Shown piece after piece: positions 8,560-16,588 of a DNA stretch of 61,749 nt. This DNA is from Paenibacillus glycanilyticus (GTDB taxonomy: Bacteria > Bacillota > Bacilli > Paenibacillales > Paenibacillaceae). The stretch lies in the NCBI RefSeq assembly GCF_023715145.1, contig NZ_JAMBNP010000022.1:1-61749 (forward strand). The letters are read 5' to 3'. The position numbers and the translations under genes are program-made. The notes beneath the pieces were generated by a model, which searched no databases, was not told the DNA's origin, and saw nothing but the letters and a program-made list of their open reading frames with translations. Each line of letters begins with the position of its first letter. The stretch's first letter is position 1.

Positions 8560-8709
8560 ATGAGTAAACCCCAATCTTATCCCGTACCCGAAGGGCAAGA
8601 AAACGGAGGCAGGCAGCGTCGAAGCGGCGGTCACCAGCAAGAGCCTCTGTCCGGCTCCAAAAAGGTCAAGCAAAAAAATCATGTGCGGCATAATAACCCT
8701 GAGGGCTAA
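8560..8709 (+). CDS. sspP: Small acid-soluble spore protein P
   Basis: A 49-residue protein. The stretch EPLSGSKKVKQKNH is the signature of the SspP family, minor basic spore-core proteins made late in sporulation. The Shine-Dalgarno TAGGAGG lies seven bases before the ATG. A hairpin terminator follows, so the gene ends a short unit with the two small genes upstream. Confidence 0.85.
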   Translation: MSKPQSYPVPEGQENGGRQRRSGGHQQEPLSGSKKVKQKNHVRHNNPEG

Positions 8710-8732
8710 CGAACTTCATACTATTGAATGGA

Positions 8733-8767
8733 CAAAATCCCGTTTCCGCATATGGAACGGGATTTTG
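8733..8767 (+). terminator. Hairpin after sspP
   Basis: AAAATCCCG(T)TTCC and GGAACGGGATTTT pair with one bulged base around a GCATAT loop. The T-run is part of the stem. Confidence 0.7.
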
Positions 8768-8840
8768 CTGCTATTATCTTCTAAATGGACGGGTGATGTT
8801 ATAGAATGGATGTATTGTTTATAAAGGGGGACGAACGGAA

Positions 8841-9905
8841 TTGAAAAGCGTGCAAAAAGTCGCTTCTCTCGTACTCATGGCTGTTCTTCTTGTTATTGCG
8901 GGCTGCAGTACGGATCATGCGCCGCCAAAGCAAGCGCTTCAGGACGCGATGAAAAATATGGGAGAGTTGGACAGTTATTCTGCTCAAATGTCTCTTGGCA
9001 TCGATAATCTTGAATGGCCTGCTCGTAGTGGTGCTGACCAGAACGGCATCGATATGACGACGGTGATAACAGGTATGCTTAAAGGCGCCAAGCTGAATAT
9101 TAAGATGGTATATGCAAAAGAGGCCAAGCGTACGGATATGGAGCTTAATCTTCAGTTATCCGGGACAACCATTACGATTCCGATGATTGTATCGGGAGAG
9201 AAGCTGTATATGAAGCTGCCGGCATTGCCCATGTTTCAGCTTCCGGCATCCGCGGCCGACAAGTTCGTGGAACTGGATTTGAAGACATTGGCCGAGCAGC
9301 AGGGTGCGGCAGCAGCCACGCTTGACGCGGCAGCGCAGCGGCAATTTGCTCAGGAGCTTGGTGCGGTTGTACTTAAGCATTTTGACGAGAACACATATTT
9401 CAAGAACGTGAAAGCGAAGGATGCCGGCATACCGGATGAAGTAAAAGCGGATCAGGTTGTCCGGTTTACTATGGACGAGAGCAATTATAAGCAATCGGTG
9501 GAGATTATTGTTAACGAAATGATTCCGGACTTATTAAATGTAATCGCATCGAATGAAGCTTATCTGGAACTAATCAAGAAGTCCAAGGAAGATGTGGAGA
9601 AGATGAAGACGGATTGGGATTCCGTCAAGGCGGCCAAGATTGATTATCTGAACCAGAACGTCAAGGTTAACGAGCTGTCGATGACAGGGGCAATCAACAA
9701 GGATAAGCTGCTGACGTACCAAGCGGGTAAAGTAGATGTTGAACTTACGGATAAGGCTAGCGGAAGCGTGTCCAAGGTAGCTGTCCGTTTTGACATGACT
9801 TATAATGATCTGAATGGTAATCCGAAATTTCTCTACGAGGTACCGACGGATGCGGTGAAATTCGAGGATCTGATGAAGCAGATGCAGCTTCCATTAGGAT
9901 TATAA
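8841..9905 (+). CDS. Lipoprotein of unknown function
   Basis: A 354-residue exported protein with a lipobox VIAGC at about residues 18-22, so it is anchored to the outer face of the membrane. The rest is beta-rich with measured polar spacing (LNIKMVYAKEAKRTDMELNLQLSG), which recalls the LppX/LolA-like lipoproteins common in Paenibacillus; this assignment is tentative. The TTG start has AAAGGGGGA about ten bases upstream. It is 34 bases before the DsbA-like gene. Confidence 0.75.
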   Translation: MKSVQKVASLVLMAVLLVIAGCSTDHAPPKQALQDAMKNMGELDSYSAQMSLGIDNLEWPARSGADQNGIDMTTVITGMLKGAKLNIKMVYAKEAKRTDMELNLQLSGTTITIPMIVSGEKLYMKLPALPMFQLPASAADKFVELDLKTLAEQQGAAAATLDAAAQRQFAQELGAVVLKHFDENTYFKNVKAKDAGIPDEVKADQVVRFTMDESNYKQSVEIIVNEMIPDLLNVIASNEAYLELIKKSKEDVEKMKTDWDSVKAAKIDYLNQNVKVNELSMTGAINKDKLLTYQAGKVDVELTDKASGSVSKVAVRFDMTYNDLNGNPKFLYEVPTDAVKFEDLMKQMQLPLGL

Positions 9906-9939
9906 CGATTTAAAACGATAAAAAGGATGGTGTTTGTTC

Positions 9940-10665
9940 ATGAAAGTAGAAGTATGGTCTGATTTTGCCTGTCCGTTCTGTTATATCGGCAAACGCCGCT
10001 TGGAGGAGGCTCTTGGCCAATTCGAGCATGGCGATCAAGTGGAAGTGGAGTTCAAGAGCTTTGAGCTGGATCCAAATGCTCCAGTTGAGATTGAGCTTGA
10101 CGTTTATGATTATTTGTCGAATAAATACGGGATGTCCCGCGAACAAGCGATCTCCAATAATGTACAGCTGACTCAGCAGGCAAAGACACTTGGCCTGGAT
10201 TATCGTTTCGACACGATGGTGCTGACCAATACGTTTGATGCGCATCAGCTGACTCATTTCGCAGCCAAGTACGGTAAGCGTGAAGAGATGGCGGAGCGTT
10301 TGTTCAAAGCTTATTTCACGGACTCGAAGCATTTGGGCAAGAGAGAGATCTTGGCGGATCTGGCTGCGGAGATTGGGCTAGACCGCGAAGAAGCGCTGAA
10401 GGCTCTCGAGGAGAGCGCTTATAAGCAGGAGGTTCGCTCAAACGAGCAGGAAGCGGGACAACTGGGCGTACGAGGCGTACCGTTCTTCGTCATTGACCGC
10501 AAATATGCGGTATCCGGCGCTCAACCAAGCGAAGTCTTTCTTCAGGCGGTATCGAAGGCTTGGGAGGAAAACAAGCCGCTTACTGTCATTGGCGCTGAAG
10601 GTGAAACGAACGGAACGGACGATGCTTGTGCAGACGGTTTCTGCGCTCCTAACTCCGATAAATAA
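9940..10665 (+). CDS. DsbA-family oxidoreductase (FrnE-like)
   Basis: A 241-residue cytoplasmic thioredoxin-fold protein with the active site CPFC at residues 11-14 and the helical insertion of the DsbA/FrnE group. The cis-proline loop GVRGVPFFVIDRKYAVSGAQ is present. Such proteins act as disulfide oxidoreductases or isomerases; the partner is unknown. ATG at 9940 follows AAAGGATGG by ten bases; an in-frame TTG six bases earlier is less likely. The C-terminal tail has two further cysteines (DACADGFCAP), possibly a second thiol pair. Confidence 0.9.
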   Translation: MKVEVWSDFACPFCYIGKRRLEEALGQFEHGDQVEVEFKSFELDPNAPVEIELDVYDYLSNKYGMSREQAISNNVQLTQQAKTLGLDYRFDTMVLTNTFDAHQLTHFAAKYGKREEMAERLFKAYFTDSKHLGKREILADLAAEIGLDREEALKALEESAYKQEVRSNEQEAGQLGVRGVPFFVIDRKYAVSGAQPSEVFLQAVSKAWEENKPLTVIGAEGETNGTDDACADGFCAPNSDK

Positions 10666-10707
10666 GGGAATTAGGCTTTTTTAGATGCAGCAGGAGGTCG
10701 CTTTGCT

Positions 10708-11133
10708 TTGAAGAAACTACTCGCCCTTATATTTGTGGCCATTATGATCTATGTAATACCCCGAATCGACGAATGGCAGGAGCAGCCTTCTGCGGAGCCT
10801 GCTTCCGCAAGCGACTATACCTTGGAATTCCCGGTGGACCGTTATCCGGAGACGGCAAAGCATATCCAGGAGGCGATGGCTTCCGGCGAGTCCAAGATCT
10901 GTACGATTGACCGGGAGAATGCCGAGGAGAATCGGAAGGAATCGCTCAAGGATATTCCGACCAAAAAAGGCTATGACCGGGATGAGTGGCCGATGGCCAT
11001 GTGCCAGGAAGGCGGAGATGGAGCGGATATTGCTTATATCTCTCCTTCCGATAACCGCGGGGCCGGTGCGTGGGTAAGTAATCAACTGGATACCTTCCCG
11101 GACGGAACCCGGGTCGAATTTATAGTAAAGTAG
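10708..11133 (+). CDS. nucB: Secreted NucB-like deoxyribonuclease
   Basis: A 141-residue protein with an N-terminal membrane or signal segment (residues 3-18) followed by the NucA/NucB nuclease domain. Family motifs seen are KICTIDRENAEENR, KGYDRDEWPMAMC with the catalytic Asp-Glu, and SPSDNRGAGAWV. NucB in Bacillus is a sporulation-linked extracellular DNase made in the mother cell; NucA is a DNA-entry nuclease. The length and single domain fit NucB. The start is TTG, with AGGAGG ten bases upstream. Confidence 0.88.
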   Translation: MKKLLALIFVAIMIYVIPRIDEWQEQPSAEPASASDYTLEFPVDRYPETAKHIQEAMASGESKICTIDRENAEENRKESLKDIPTKKGYDRDEWPMAMCQEGGDGADIAYISPSDNRGAGAWVSNQLDTFPDGTRVEFIVK

Positions 11134-11139
11134 CAACAA

Positions 11140-11187
11140 AACAGGCCTTTGCAGATTGCGGTTGTCCGCTATTTGCGAAGGCCTGTT
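11140..11187. terminator. Convergent terminator hairpin
   Basis: AACAGGCCTTTGCAGAT (11140-11156) pairs with ATTTGCGAAGGCCTGTT (11171-11187) apart from one mismatch. It lies between the convergent nuclease and dehydrogenase genes. No long T-run is present on either side. Confidence 0.65.
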
Positions 11188-11189
11188 CG

Positions 11190-12518
11190 TTATGCGGTGG
11201 CTGTACCATCACCGAAGGTTACGAGCTTGCCGGTCGTTGGTGCAGCCGGGTCCAGAGATATCGAATGACGGGTATCGAAGATAAAGCGGCTATGTCCCGC
11301 GATCAGATCATGGGGCATTACCGCATGGTTCGTGCAGATCAGCACGCAGTCGGCTTGCTTAAGCTGTTCTTCTGTCAGCTCGACGCCTCGCATGATTTCC
11401 CCATTTTCAAGCTTGATTTGCGGTACATACGGATCATGATAGCTCACGGCCGCACCTCGATGAAGAAGCGTATGAATAATCGGAAGAGCGGCCGACTCCC
11501 GCACATCCGCGATGTCGGGCTTATAGGTAACGCCATAGATGAGGACGCTGGCACCGGCCAGCTTATTCCCATTAGGAAGCTCTTCCTCGATCCGGTCAGC
11601 AAGGTAAGCCGGCAAGCTGTCATTGACTTGCTGGGAGAGCTCTATGAAACGGCTGGTTATACCGGCCTGTGCGGCCTTCCATTGGAGGTAAAGCGGATCT
11701 ACGGGAATACAGTGCCCCCCAATCCCCGGTCCGGGATAGAAAGGACTAAATCCGTATGGTTTGGTTGCCGCGGCCTTAATGACCTCCCACACATTAATGT
11801 TTAGATGATCGCATAGCTGAGCGAACTCATTAATGAACGAAATATTGATGAACCGGTAGCTGTTCTCCAGCAGCTTGGCCGTCTCCGCTGTTTCGGTAGA
11901 GGAAACCGAGACGACTTGTTCAAACACCTCCGAGTACAGTTCGTTGAGCTTCTCTTCGCAGGCGCTTGTTATGCCGCTGATGATCTTGGGAATATCGGAG
12001 AACGCCATGCTTGTGTTCCCGGGATCAATGCGCTCGGGGGAATATCCGATATAGAGCTGCCGTCCGACCGAAAGACCGCTTTTTTCAAGTAAAGGCAGGA
12101 CTACCTCCCGGGTTGTGCCTGGATAAGTGGAGCTTTCAATGACAACAAGCTGACCTGGCGTCAGAAGCGGGGACAGTCTTGTGCAAGTGTCGATCAAGTA
12201 TGTTAAATCAGGGCTGTTGTCCGACGATAATGGGGTAGGTACGCATATAATAACGGTATCGGCGCCCGTTAAGGCTGCGTAGTCCGCAGAGACCTGCCAG
12301 CGCCCCGTTTGAATAGCCTCTGCTAGATCCGTGTCGGATAAGTCCTGGATGTAGCTTTTGCCCTGCTGAATGGCCGAGATTTTCCGAGTATCATAATCGA
12401 TGCCGATTACATGGAATCCTTTACGCACGAACATCATCGAGAGCGGCAGCCCTACAAAACCGAGACCGATAATCGCGACCTTTTGTTGCATGACCTCTAT
12501 CGTATGGTCTTCCTTCAT
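11190..12518 (-). CDS. UDP-sugar 6-dehydrogenase (WecC/WbpA type)
   Basis: Oxidises a UDP-hexose (glucose, N-acetylglucosamine or N-acetylmannosamine) to its uronic acid with two NAD for surface polysaccharide. Features are the Rossmann motif IGLGFVGLPL near residue 18, SPERIDPGN, and the catalytic-cysteine motif GIGGHCIPVDPLYL. The C-terminal UDP-binding domain contains GVTYKPDIADVRES. ATG at 12518 is chosen because AAAGGAG is 12 bases upstream; the TTG at 12542 lacks a site. It diverges from a glycosyltransferase gene, which supports a role in glycan synthesis. Confidence 0.9.
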   Translation of the reverse strand: MKEDHTIEVMQQKVAIIGLGFVGLPLSMMFVRKGFHVIGIDYDTRKISAIQQGKSYIQDLSDTDLAEAIQTGRWQVSADYAALTGADTVIICVPTPLSSDNSPDLTYLIDTCTRLSPLLTPGQLVVIESSTYPGTTREVVLPLLEKSGLSVGRQLYIGYSPERIDPGNTSMAFSDIPKIISGITSACEEKLNELYSEVFEQVVSVSSTETAETAKLLENSYRFINISFINEFAQLCDHLNINVWEVIKAAATKPYGFSPFYPGPGIGGHCIPVDPLYLQWKAAQAGITSRFIELSQQVNDSLPAYLADRIEEELPNGNKLAGASVLIYGVTYKPDIADVRESAALPIIHTLLHRGAAVSYHDPYVPQIKLENGEIMRGVELTEEQLKQADCVLICTNHAVMPHDLIAGHSRFIFDTRHSISLDPAAPTTGKLVTFGDGTATA

Positions 12519-12650
12519 AGATCTATCTATCTCCTTTCGCAAAACCGCGATCCTATTCTACTAAAATATTAAAAAGCTGCTAGAGATGAGCACGACATAA
12601 GCCCGTATGCCATGTCCATTTTCACAAAGTTATAGGAGGGTGCGAAGGCG

Positions 12651-13418
12651 ATGAGCGCTGCTGAAGCAAGGGGCGTTACGATTATTACGGCAACAATGCG
12701 GCCCCAGCATATCAATCAACTGTTTCAGAACTATTCCCGTCAGGATTGGGAGAATAAAGAGTTGATTATTATTGTGAATAAAGATAAAGCCGGACTCGCG
12801 CAATACCAGAACAAAGCGAAATCCTACCCCAACGTGAGGATCTTCCGGATGCCGGAAAGCTCAAAGCTGGGTGCCTGTCTTAATTACGCGGCCTCGCAGG
12901 CCAAACACGACTATATCGCCAAGTTTGACGATGATGACTATTACGGTTCCAATTACATCCCAGAGGCAATGGCGATGTTCCAGACGAGCAAGGCCGATAT
13001 TGTCGGCAAGCTGGAAATATACTATTATTTTCCCCATCGTTCGACCTTAATGCTGCGGAAGAGAAGCGCCACCTGGTATTCCCCCGCCAGCAAGGTCGCC
13101 GGGGCCACGATTATGTTCCATAAGCGGGTTTTGGAAAAAGTATCCTTTAATACCGAGGTCCGTCAGGGCTCGGATGTCCGGTTTATTAAGAGGGCATTGC
13201 AGCAGAAGTTCCGGGTATACACGACGTCTCCTTATAACTTCGCGGCCATGCGCAGGGCGGATCGCACCTCCCATACATGGAAGATCACGGATAAGAATCT
13301 GCTGCGCTCGAAAGGCGCCGTCATCAGAAAAACAGGCGTTTATCGGAAGCATGTAAACCGAAGCATGCAGCAGCTGCGTGCGATTGGGCTGAAGCGCCCG
13401 AGTTCCAATGCCCAATAA
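12651..13418 (+). CDS. Family 2 glycosyltransferase
   Basis: A 255-residue GT-A fold protein without membrane segments. It begins with VTIITATMRP (nucleotide-binding strand), has the metal-binding DDDD at about residue 93 in YIAKFDDDDYYG, and later segments with QGSDVRF in the acceptor region. It probably transfers a sugar to a cell-surface glycan; donor and acceptor are unknown. The Shine-Dalgarno is AGGAGGG, 11 bases before the ATG. It is divergent from the UDP-sugar dehydrogenase, whose product could be its donor. Confidence 0.85.
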   Translation: MSAAEARGVTIITATMRPQHINQLFQNYSRQDWENKELIIIVNKDKAGLAQYQNKAKSYPNVRIFRMPESSKLGACLNYAASQAKHDYIAKFDDDDYYGSNYIPEAMAMFQTSKADIVGKLEIYYYFPHRSTLMLRKRSATWYSPASKVAGATIMFHKRVLEKVSFNTEVRQGSDVRFIKRALQQKFRVYTTSPYNFAAMRRADRTSHTWKITDKNLLRSKGAVIRKTGVYRKHVNRSMQQLRAIGLKRPSSNAQ

Positions 13419-13428
13419 GCGACGGGCG

Positions 13429-13456
13429 GCTAAGCTTCTCATTCGGGGAGCTTAGC
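13429..13456 (+). terminator. Hairpin after glycosyltransferase
   Basis: GCTAAGCT (13429-13436) pairs with AGCTTAGC (13449-13456), extended by wobble pairs around an ATTCG loop. No T-run follows, so termination may be partial. Confidence 0.5.
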
Positions 13457-13523
13457 TTGCCCTCGCTTGTTGATGTTTGCTACCATAAGGGCAAGTTCGC
13501 CACAAAGATAATAGGAGAAAGAT

Positions 13524-14309
13524 ATGATCACGTTTAGAGAAGTCAGCAAACAGTACAAGGCCGGACGGCAGTGGATAGAGGCGGTCCAGCCTACTTCGCT
13601 GCATGTAGAGAAGGGGCAGATCCAGGGGATCATCGGATTCAGCGGAGCGGGCAAGTCCACCTTGCTTCGGATGGCTAATCTGCTGGAGCTGCCGACCACC
13701 GGCGAGGTTTACATAGATGGACAAGAGCTTACGGGGTTAAACGCAGGGGAACTGCGGGAGGCGAGACGGTCAATCGGGATGATTTTTCAGCATTATAATC
13801 TGCTTAGTAATGAGACTTGCGCGGCCAATGTGGAATTTGTGCTGAAAGCAGCGGGCCTGCCTTCCCGGGAGCGGAAGAGAAGAGTAGAGGAATGTCTTGA
13901 AATCGTGGGTCTAGCGGATAAAGCAAAGCAATATCCTGCGCAGCTGAGCGGCGGACAGAAGCAGCGGGTGGCGATCGCCAGGGCGCTTGCGAACAATCCG
14001 AAGGTGCTGCTATGCGATGAGCCGACTTCTGCGCTTGATCCGGTTACAACCCTGTCCATCCTGGAGTTTCTCGAGAAAATTAACCGTGAACTTCAGGTAA
14101 CCATCCTGCTGGTAACGCATGAGATTCAGGTAGCGAGGCGGCTGTGCAGCCGTATTGCCGTAATGGAAAGCGGTGAGATTACCGAGCGGCTGGATATGAA
14201 CCATCCGGAGATTAAGCCAGTAACGCAGCTGGGACGGTTTCTGTTTGATTCCGCTGAAATGTCGTCCTCTTCTTCTGTCCAGCAGAAAGGGGAGGGTTAT
14301 CGTGGATAG
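13524..14309 (+). CDS. metN: MetN-type ABC ATPase without NIL domain
   Basis: ATPase of a methionine-type importer. Walker A is GFSGAGKST, the signature is LSGGQKQRVAIARALA, and Walker B is VLLCDEPTSALDP. These match MetN closely. Usual MetN proteins are about 340 residues with a C-terminal NIL (ACT-like) domain that binds methionine and inhibits transport. This one is 261 residues and ends soon after the ATPase domain with a serine-rich tail, so that feedback domain is missing. The gene overlaps metI by eight bases. No S-box riboswitch fits in the 105-base gap upstream. Confidence 0.85.
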   Translation: MITFREVSKQYKAGRQWIEAVQPTSLHVEKGQIQGIIGFSGAGKSTLLRMANLLELPTTGEVYIDGQELTGLNAGELREARRSIGMIFQHYNLLSNETCAANVEFVLKAAGLPSRERKRRVEECLEIVGLADKAKQYPAQLSGGQKQRVAIARALANNPKVLLCDEPTSALDPVTTLSILEFLEKINRELQVTILLVTHEIQVARRLCSRIAVMESGEITERLDMNHPEIKPVTQLGRFLFDSAEMSSSSSVQQKGEGYRG

Positions 14310-14964
14310 CATCCTGGCTTTAAAAGCAGAAATCATACGAGCGATAGAGCAGACGTGTGCGATGGTCTCGATCTCGGTTTCCGCCGCGGTTATCGTCGGC
14401 ATGCCGATCGGAATCCTGCTGTTCCTGACAGCACCGGGCCATTTGCGGTCTAATCGCCTTTTGTACGGCGTGCTCAGCTATATCGTGAACCTTGTCCGCT
14501 CTTTTCCGTTTCTCATTCTGCTCGTTGCGTTAATTCCGTTCTCCAGAATGATCGTAGGGACTGCGATTGGGCCTCTGGCCGCTTCGGTTTCGTTATCTGT
14601 TGCGGCTATTCCGTTCTATGCGCGGCTGGTGGAGCAGAGTCTGAGGGAAGTGCCAAAAGGGGTTATTGAGGCAGCAGTAGCCTCAGGAGCGCCGATGAAG
14701 CATATCATAGGGGGCGTTCTGTTATCCGAAGCCCGTCCGGGACTGGTCTCCGGCCTTACGGTTACGATCATCAGCTTTATCTCGTACTCCGCTGCGGCAG
14801 GCACGGTCGGAGGCGGGGGCATTGGCGATTTAGCCATACGTTACGGCTATCAAAGGTTTGATACCGAGGTGATGGTGGCTTGTATTGTCATTCTGGTCGT
14901 GATCGTTCAGCTCGTCCAGTGGATAGGCAGCTTCGCTGCCTCCCGGCTGGATAAGCGCAAATAA
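14302..14964 (+). CDS. metI: MetI-type ABC permease
   Basis: A 220-residue integral membrane protein with five or six membrane segments and the permease coupling motif around EAAVASGAPMKHIIGGVLLSEARPGL, as in MetI of D-/L-methionine importers. GTG at 14302 is chosen: AAGGGGAGGG lies eight bases upstream and the start overlaps the metN stop, which suggests translational coupling. No MetQ substrate-binding lipoprotein gene follows; the next gene is on the other strand. Confidence 0.88.
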   Translation: MDSILALKAEIIRAIEQTCAMVSISVSAAVIVGMPIGILLFLTAPGHLRSNRLLYGVLSYIVNLVRSFPFLILLVALIPFSRMIVGTAIGPLAASVSLSVAAIPFYARLVEQSLREVPKGVIEAAVASGAPMKHIIGGVLLSEARPGLVSGLTVTIISFISYSAAAGTVGGGGIGDLAIRYGYQRFDTEVMVACIVILVVIVQLVQWIGSFAASRLDKRK

Positions 14965-14968
14965 GCAA

Positions 14969-15490
14969 TTAGTTGTTGAGGTAACGATCCTGAATAATCA
15001 ACAGATGATTCCGTTCATGTCCGTATATAATATGTGCGATTGCACGTGCTGTTATTGGCGACTGATTCGCAAATTCTCCGGTACGGTTGAATGCGTCGGC
15101 AGGCAACTGCTTAAGTAAAAGGAGGGTAGCCAGGCGAACGGCATTATAATTGTCGAGAAGATCTGTAATCGTGAGGCTGTGGAAAGGGTCGCCTTCCATA
15201 TAAACGTCTTGGTCAAAGCCCGGAAGCGGGGTATTGTCGCCTCTCCCGATGCGGAGCAGGCGGTAGCTCATAATACGTTCTGTGTCCGTTACATGACCCA
15301 GAACTTCCTTAAGCGACCACTTGCCTTCGGCATAGCGGTAATCGGCTTGTTCTGCGGATAACGCGGAGAGGATTCGGTTCGTTTCCGCCTGCTGCTCCTC
15401 TAGAAGCGTAATCAGGTTTCCTTCTGGAACCAGGCTGATATAACGGTTAATAAATTCGTTATATTCGCCTGCTTGTGGACGTTCGAGCAT
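14969..15490 (-). CDS. DinB-family protein
   Basis: A 173-residue four-helix-bundle protein of the DinB/YfiT superfamily. Metal-ligand histidines are visible in LGHVTDTE and YGHERNHLL, and the WSLKEVLGHV motif is typical. Members include thiol-dependent transferases such as bacillithiol S-transferase; the exact reaction is not known. ATG at 15490 is preceded by AAGGAGG at eight bases. The frame stays open upstream to 15637 but without another good ribosome-binding site. Its stop is four bases from the metI stop (convergent). Confidence 0.85.
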   Translation of the reverse strand: MLERPQAGEYNEFINRYISLVPEGNLITLLEEQQAETNRILSALSAEQADYRYAEGKWSLKEVLGHVTDTERIMSYRLLRIGRGDNTPLPGFDQDVYMEGDPFHSLTITDLLDNYNAVRLATLLLLKQLPADAFNRTGEFANQSPITARAIAHIIYGHERNHLLIIQDRYLNN

Positions 15491-15869
15491 GAATGGCACC
15501 TCCTTAGAATTAATTGGAGTATACCGCCCGCCAAGAATCTTTTCAATAGGAAAAAGGAGCCCTGTTACAGGCCCCTCCTCCGACGGTGTGTTGATTGAAT
15601 GAGACTTTACATATCGCACTTCACGTATTGAAATCACTCGGGCGCGGCTTACTCACGAACCGTTAGGGCTGAACGTGTTAGGCACGCGTTTTGGAAGTAC
15701 TCTGCGGCACAACCCCTCGCTTCCATCGCATTAAGTGGCTAGTTAAGATCCCTCAGCAGTTCTTGCACCAAATTGGACAATGGAACCACACCTCACTTCA
15801 CACCGTCAAAAGTATTATGGTCGGGATAGGGGGCTGCTATGCATACTGCAAAAAAATGATCGCCAGACC
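15491..15869. other. 379-base gap, possible structured RNA
   Basis: No convincing gene is seen. On the minus strand a GC-rich hairpin with T5 (about 15550-15582) lies just before the DinB start; it could terminate transcripts from upstream or act as an attenuator. Two adjacent small stem-loops on the plus strand display TTAGG in their loops (15661-15690). I could not match this stretch to a known RNA family. Confidence 0.35.
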
Positions 15870-16133
15870 TTAATCCCAGTCCCTTAATGCTAATCCGCAG
15901 CTGGCACATACCCGGTCTGTCTTCTTCACCAGGAAATCGCATCCTGGGCAGTTCTCGTAGTCGTCACCGCTCACAGCAGGCTCTTCGGCCTTGCTGCCAA
16001 CCAAGTGGTCGCGGATCTCCTGAATGTTTCTTGCCATCGCGGAGTTGTCGATAGCGCTTTGAATGACTTCATGCAAGATCCAGTAGGCGATAAGTCCGGC
16101 GATAAATACGCCAATAATGATAAGTACGAACAT
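15870..16133 (-). CDS. Small membrane protein with zinc ribbon
   Basis: An 87-residue protein. Residues 2-22 form a membrane helix (LIIIGVFIAGLIAYWIL), followed by a charged linker. A C-terminal zinc ribbon holds two knuckles, CPGC and CASCG. The function is unknown. The layout, a membrane anchor with a cytoplasmic ribbon, suggests a scaffold or sensor. The start ATG has GAGGTG six bases upstream. It is 17 bases downstream of the next minus-strand gene and probably in the same transcript. Confidence 0.75.
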   Translation of the reverse strand: MFVLIIIGVFIAGLIAYWILHEVIQSAIDNSAMARNIQEIRDHLVGSKAEEPAVSGDDYENCPGCDFLVKKTDRVCASCGLALRDWD

Positions 16134-16150
16134 GAATTCACCTCGGCAGG

Positions 16151-16498
16151 TTATTTCTCAAGAAAGGCATTAATGCCTTCAACGCTGTCGCTTACATATA
16201 CGATGTCCCGCGCGTTGCCTGACCGCACAAGTACAAATAAGCTAGATCCTTTAAGCTGTACTCGCGAGTCGGGGGTATCGAAGCTGTACCCTTTAATTAG
16301 ATGATGAGGGTCACTAATCTGATTTATGATTACATCCGCCTTTAAGCCATAAACGCTAAGTATATAGGATGGTTTGGAAGAATAATTCATGATGAGAATA
16401 TAGAGGACGAATGGGATGAACAGAGCAAGTCCAGTCTGAAACAGACGTTTATTTATCTCTATTGTGATCAGTCCTCCCCACTTGGATGATTTTAACAT
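16151..16498 (-). CDS. Single-span membrane protein, unknown
   Basis: A 115-residue protein with one membrane helix (about residues 22-38, GLALFIPFVLYILIM) and a small outside domain. The function is unknown. The start is uncertain. ATG at 16498 has no Shine-Dalgarno sequence. A strong one, GGGGAGGA (16472-16479), lies inside the frame and is followed nine bases later by an ATA codon (16460-16462), with no ATG, GTG or TTG there. Starting at that ATA would give a normal N-terminus (MEINKRLF) directly before the helix. Confidence 0.6.
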   Translation of the reverse strand: MLKSSKWGGLITIEINKRLFQTGLALFIPFVLYILIMNYSSKPSYILSVYGLKADVIINQISDPHHLIKGYSFDTPDSRVQLKGSSLFVLVRSGNARDIVYVSDSVEGINAFLEK

Positions 16499-16536
16499 CT
16501 GTAATAGTATAGCATGCTCACCAGGAGAAGCGGGAT

Positions 16537-16572
16537 ATAAAAAAGCACCGCATGAGTGTTCATGCAGTGCTT
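16537..16572 (-). terminator. Terminator of the phosphatase-like gene
   Basis: A 13-bp stem (16543-16555 with 16560-16572, one mismatch) with a four-base loop is followed, on the minus strand, by a run of T. It lies 17 bases after the stop of the gene at 16589-16918 and supports that gene being real. Confidence 0.85.
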
Positions 16573-16588
16573 GGTTGGGTGTGTGTGG

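Noticed and set aside
15770..15800. T-box-like sequence AGGTGTGGTTCC on the minus strand
   Set aside because: It is one base off the usual GGGTGGTACC motif, no specifier stem or AG box was seen, and dinB is not a typical T-box target.
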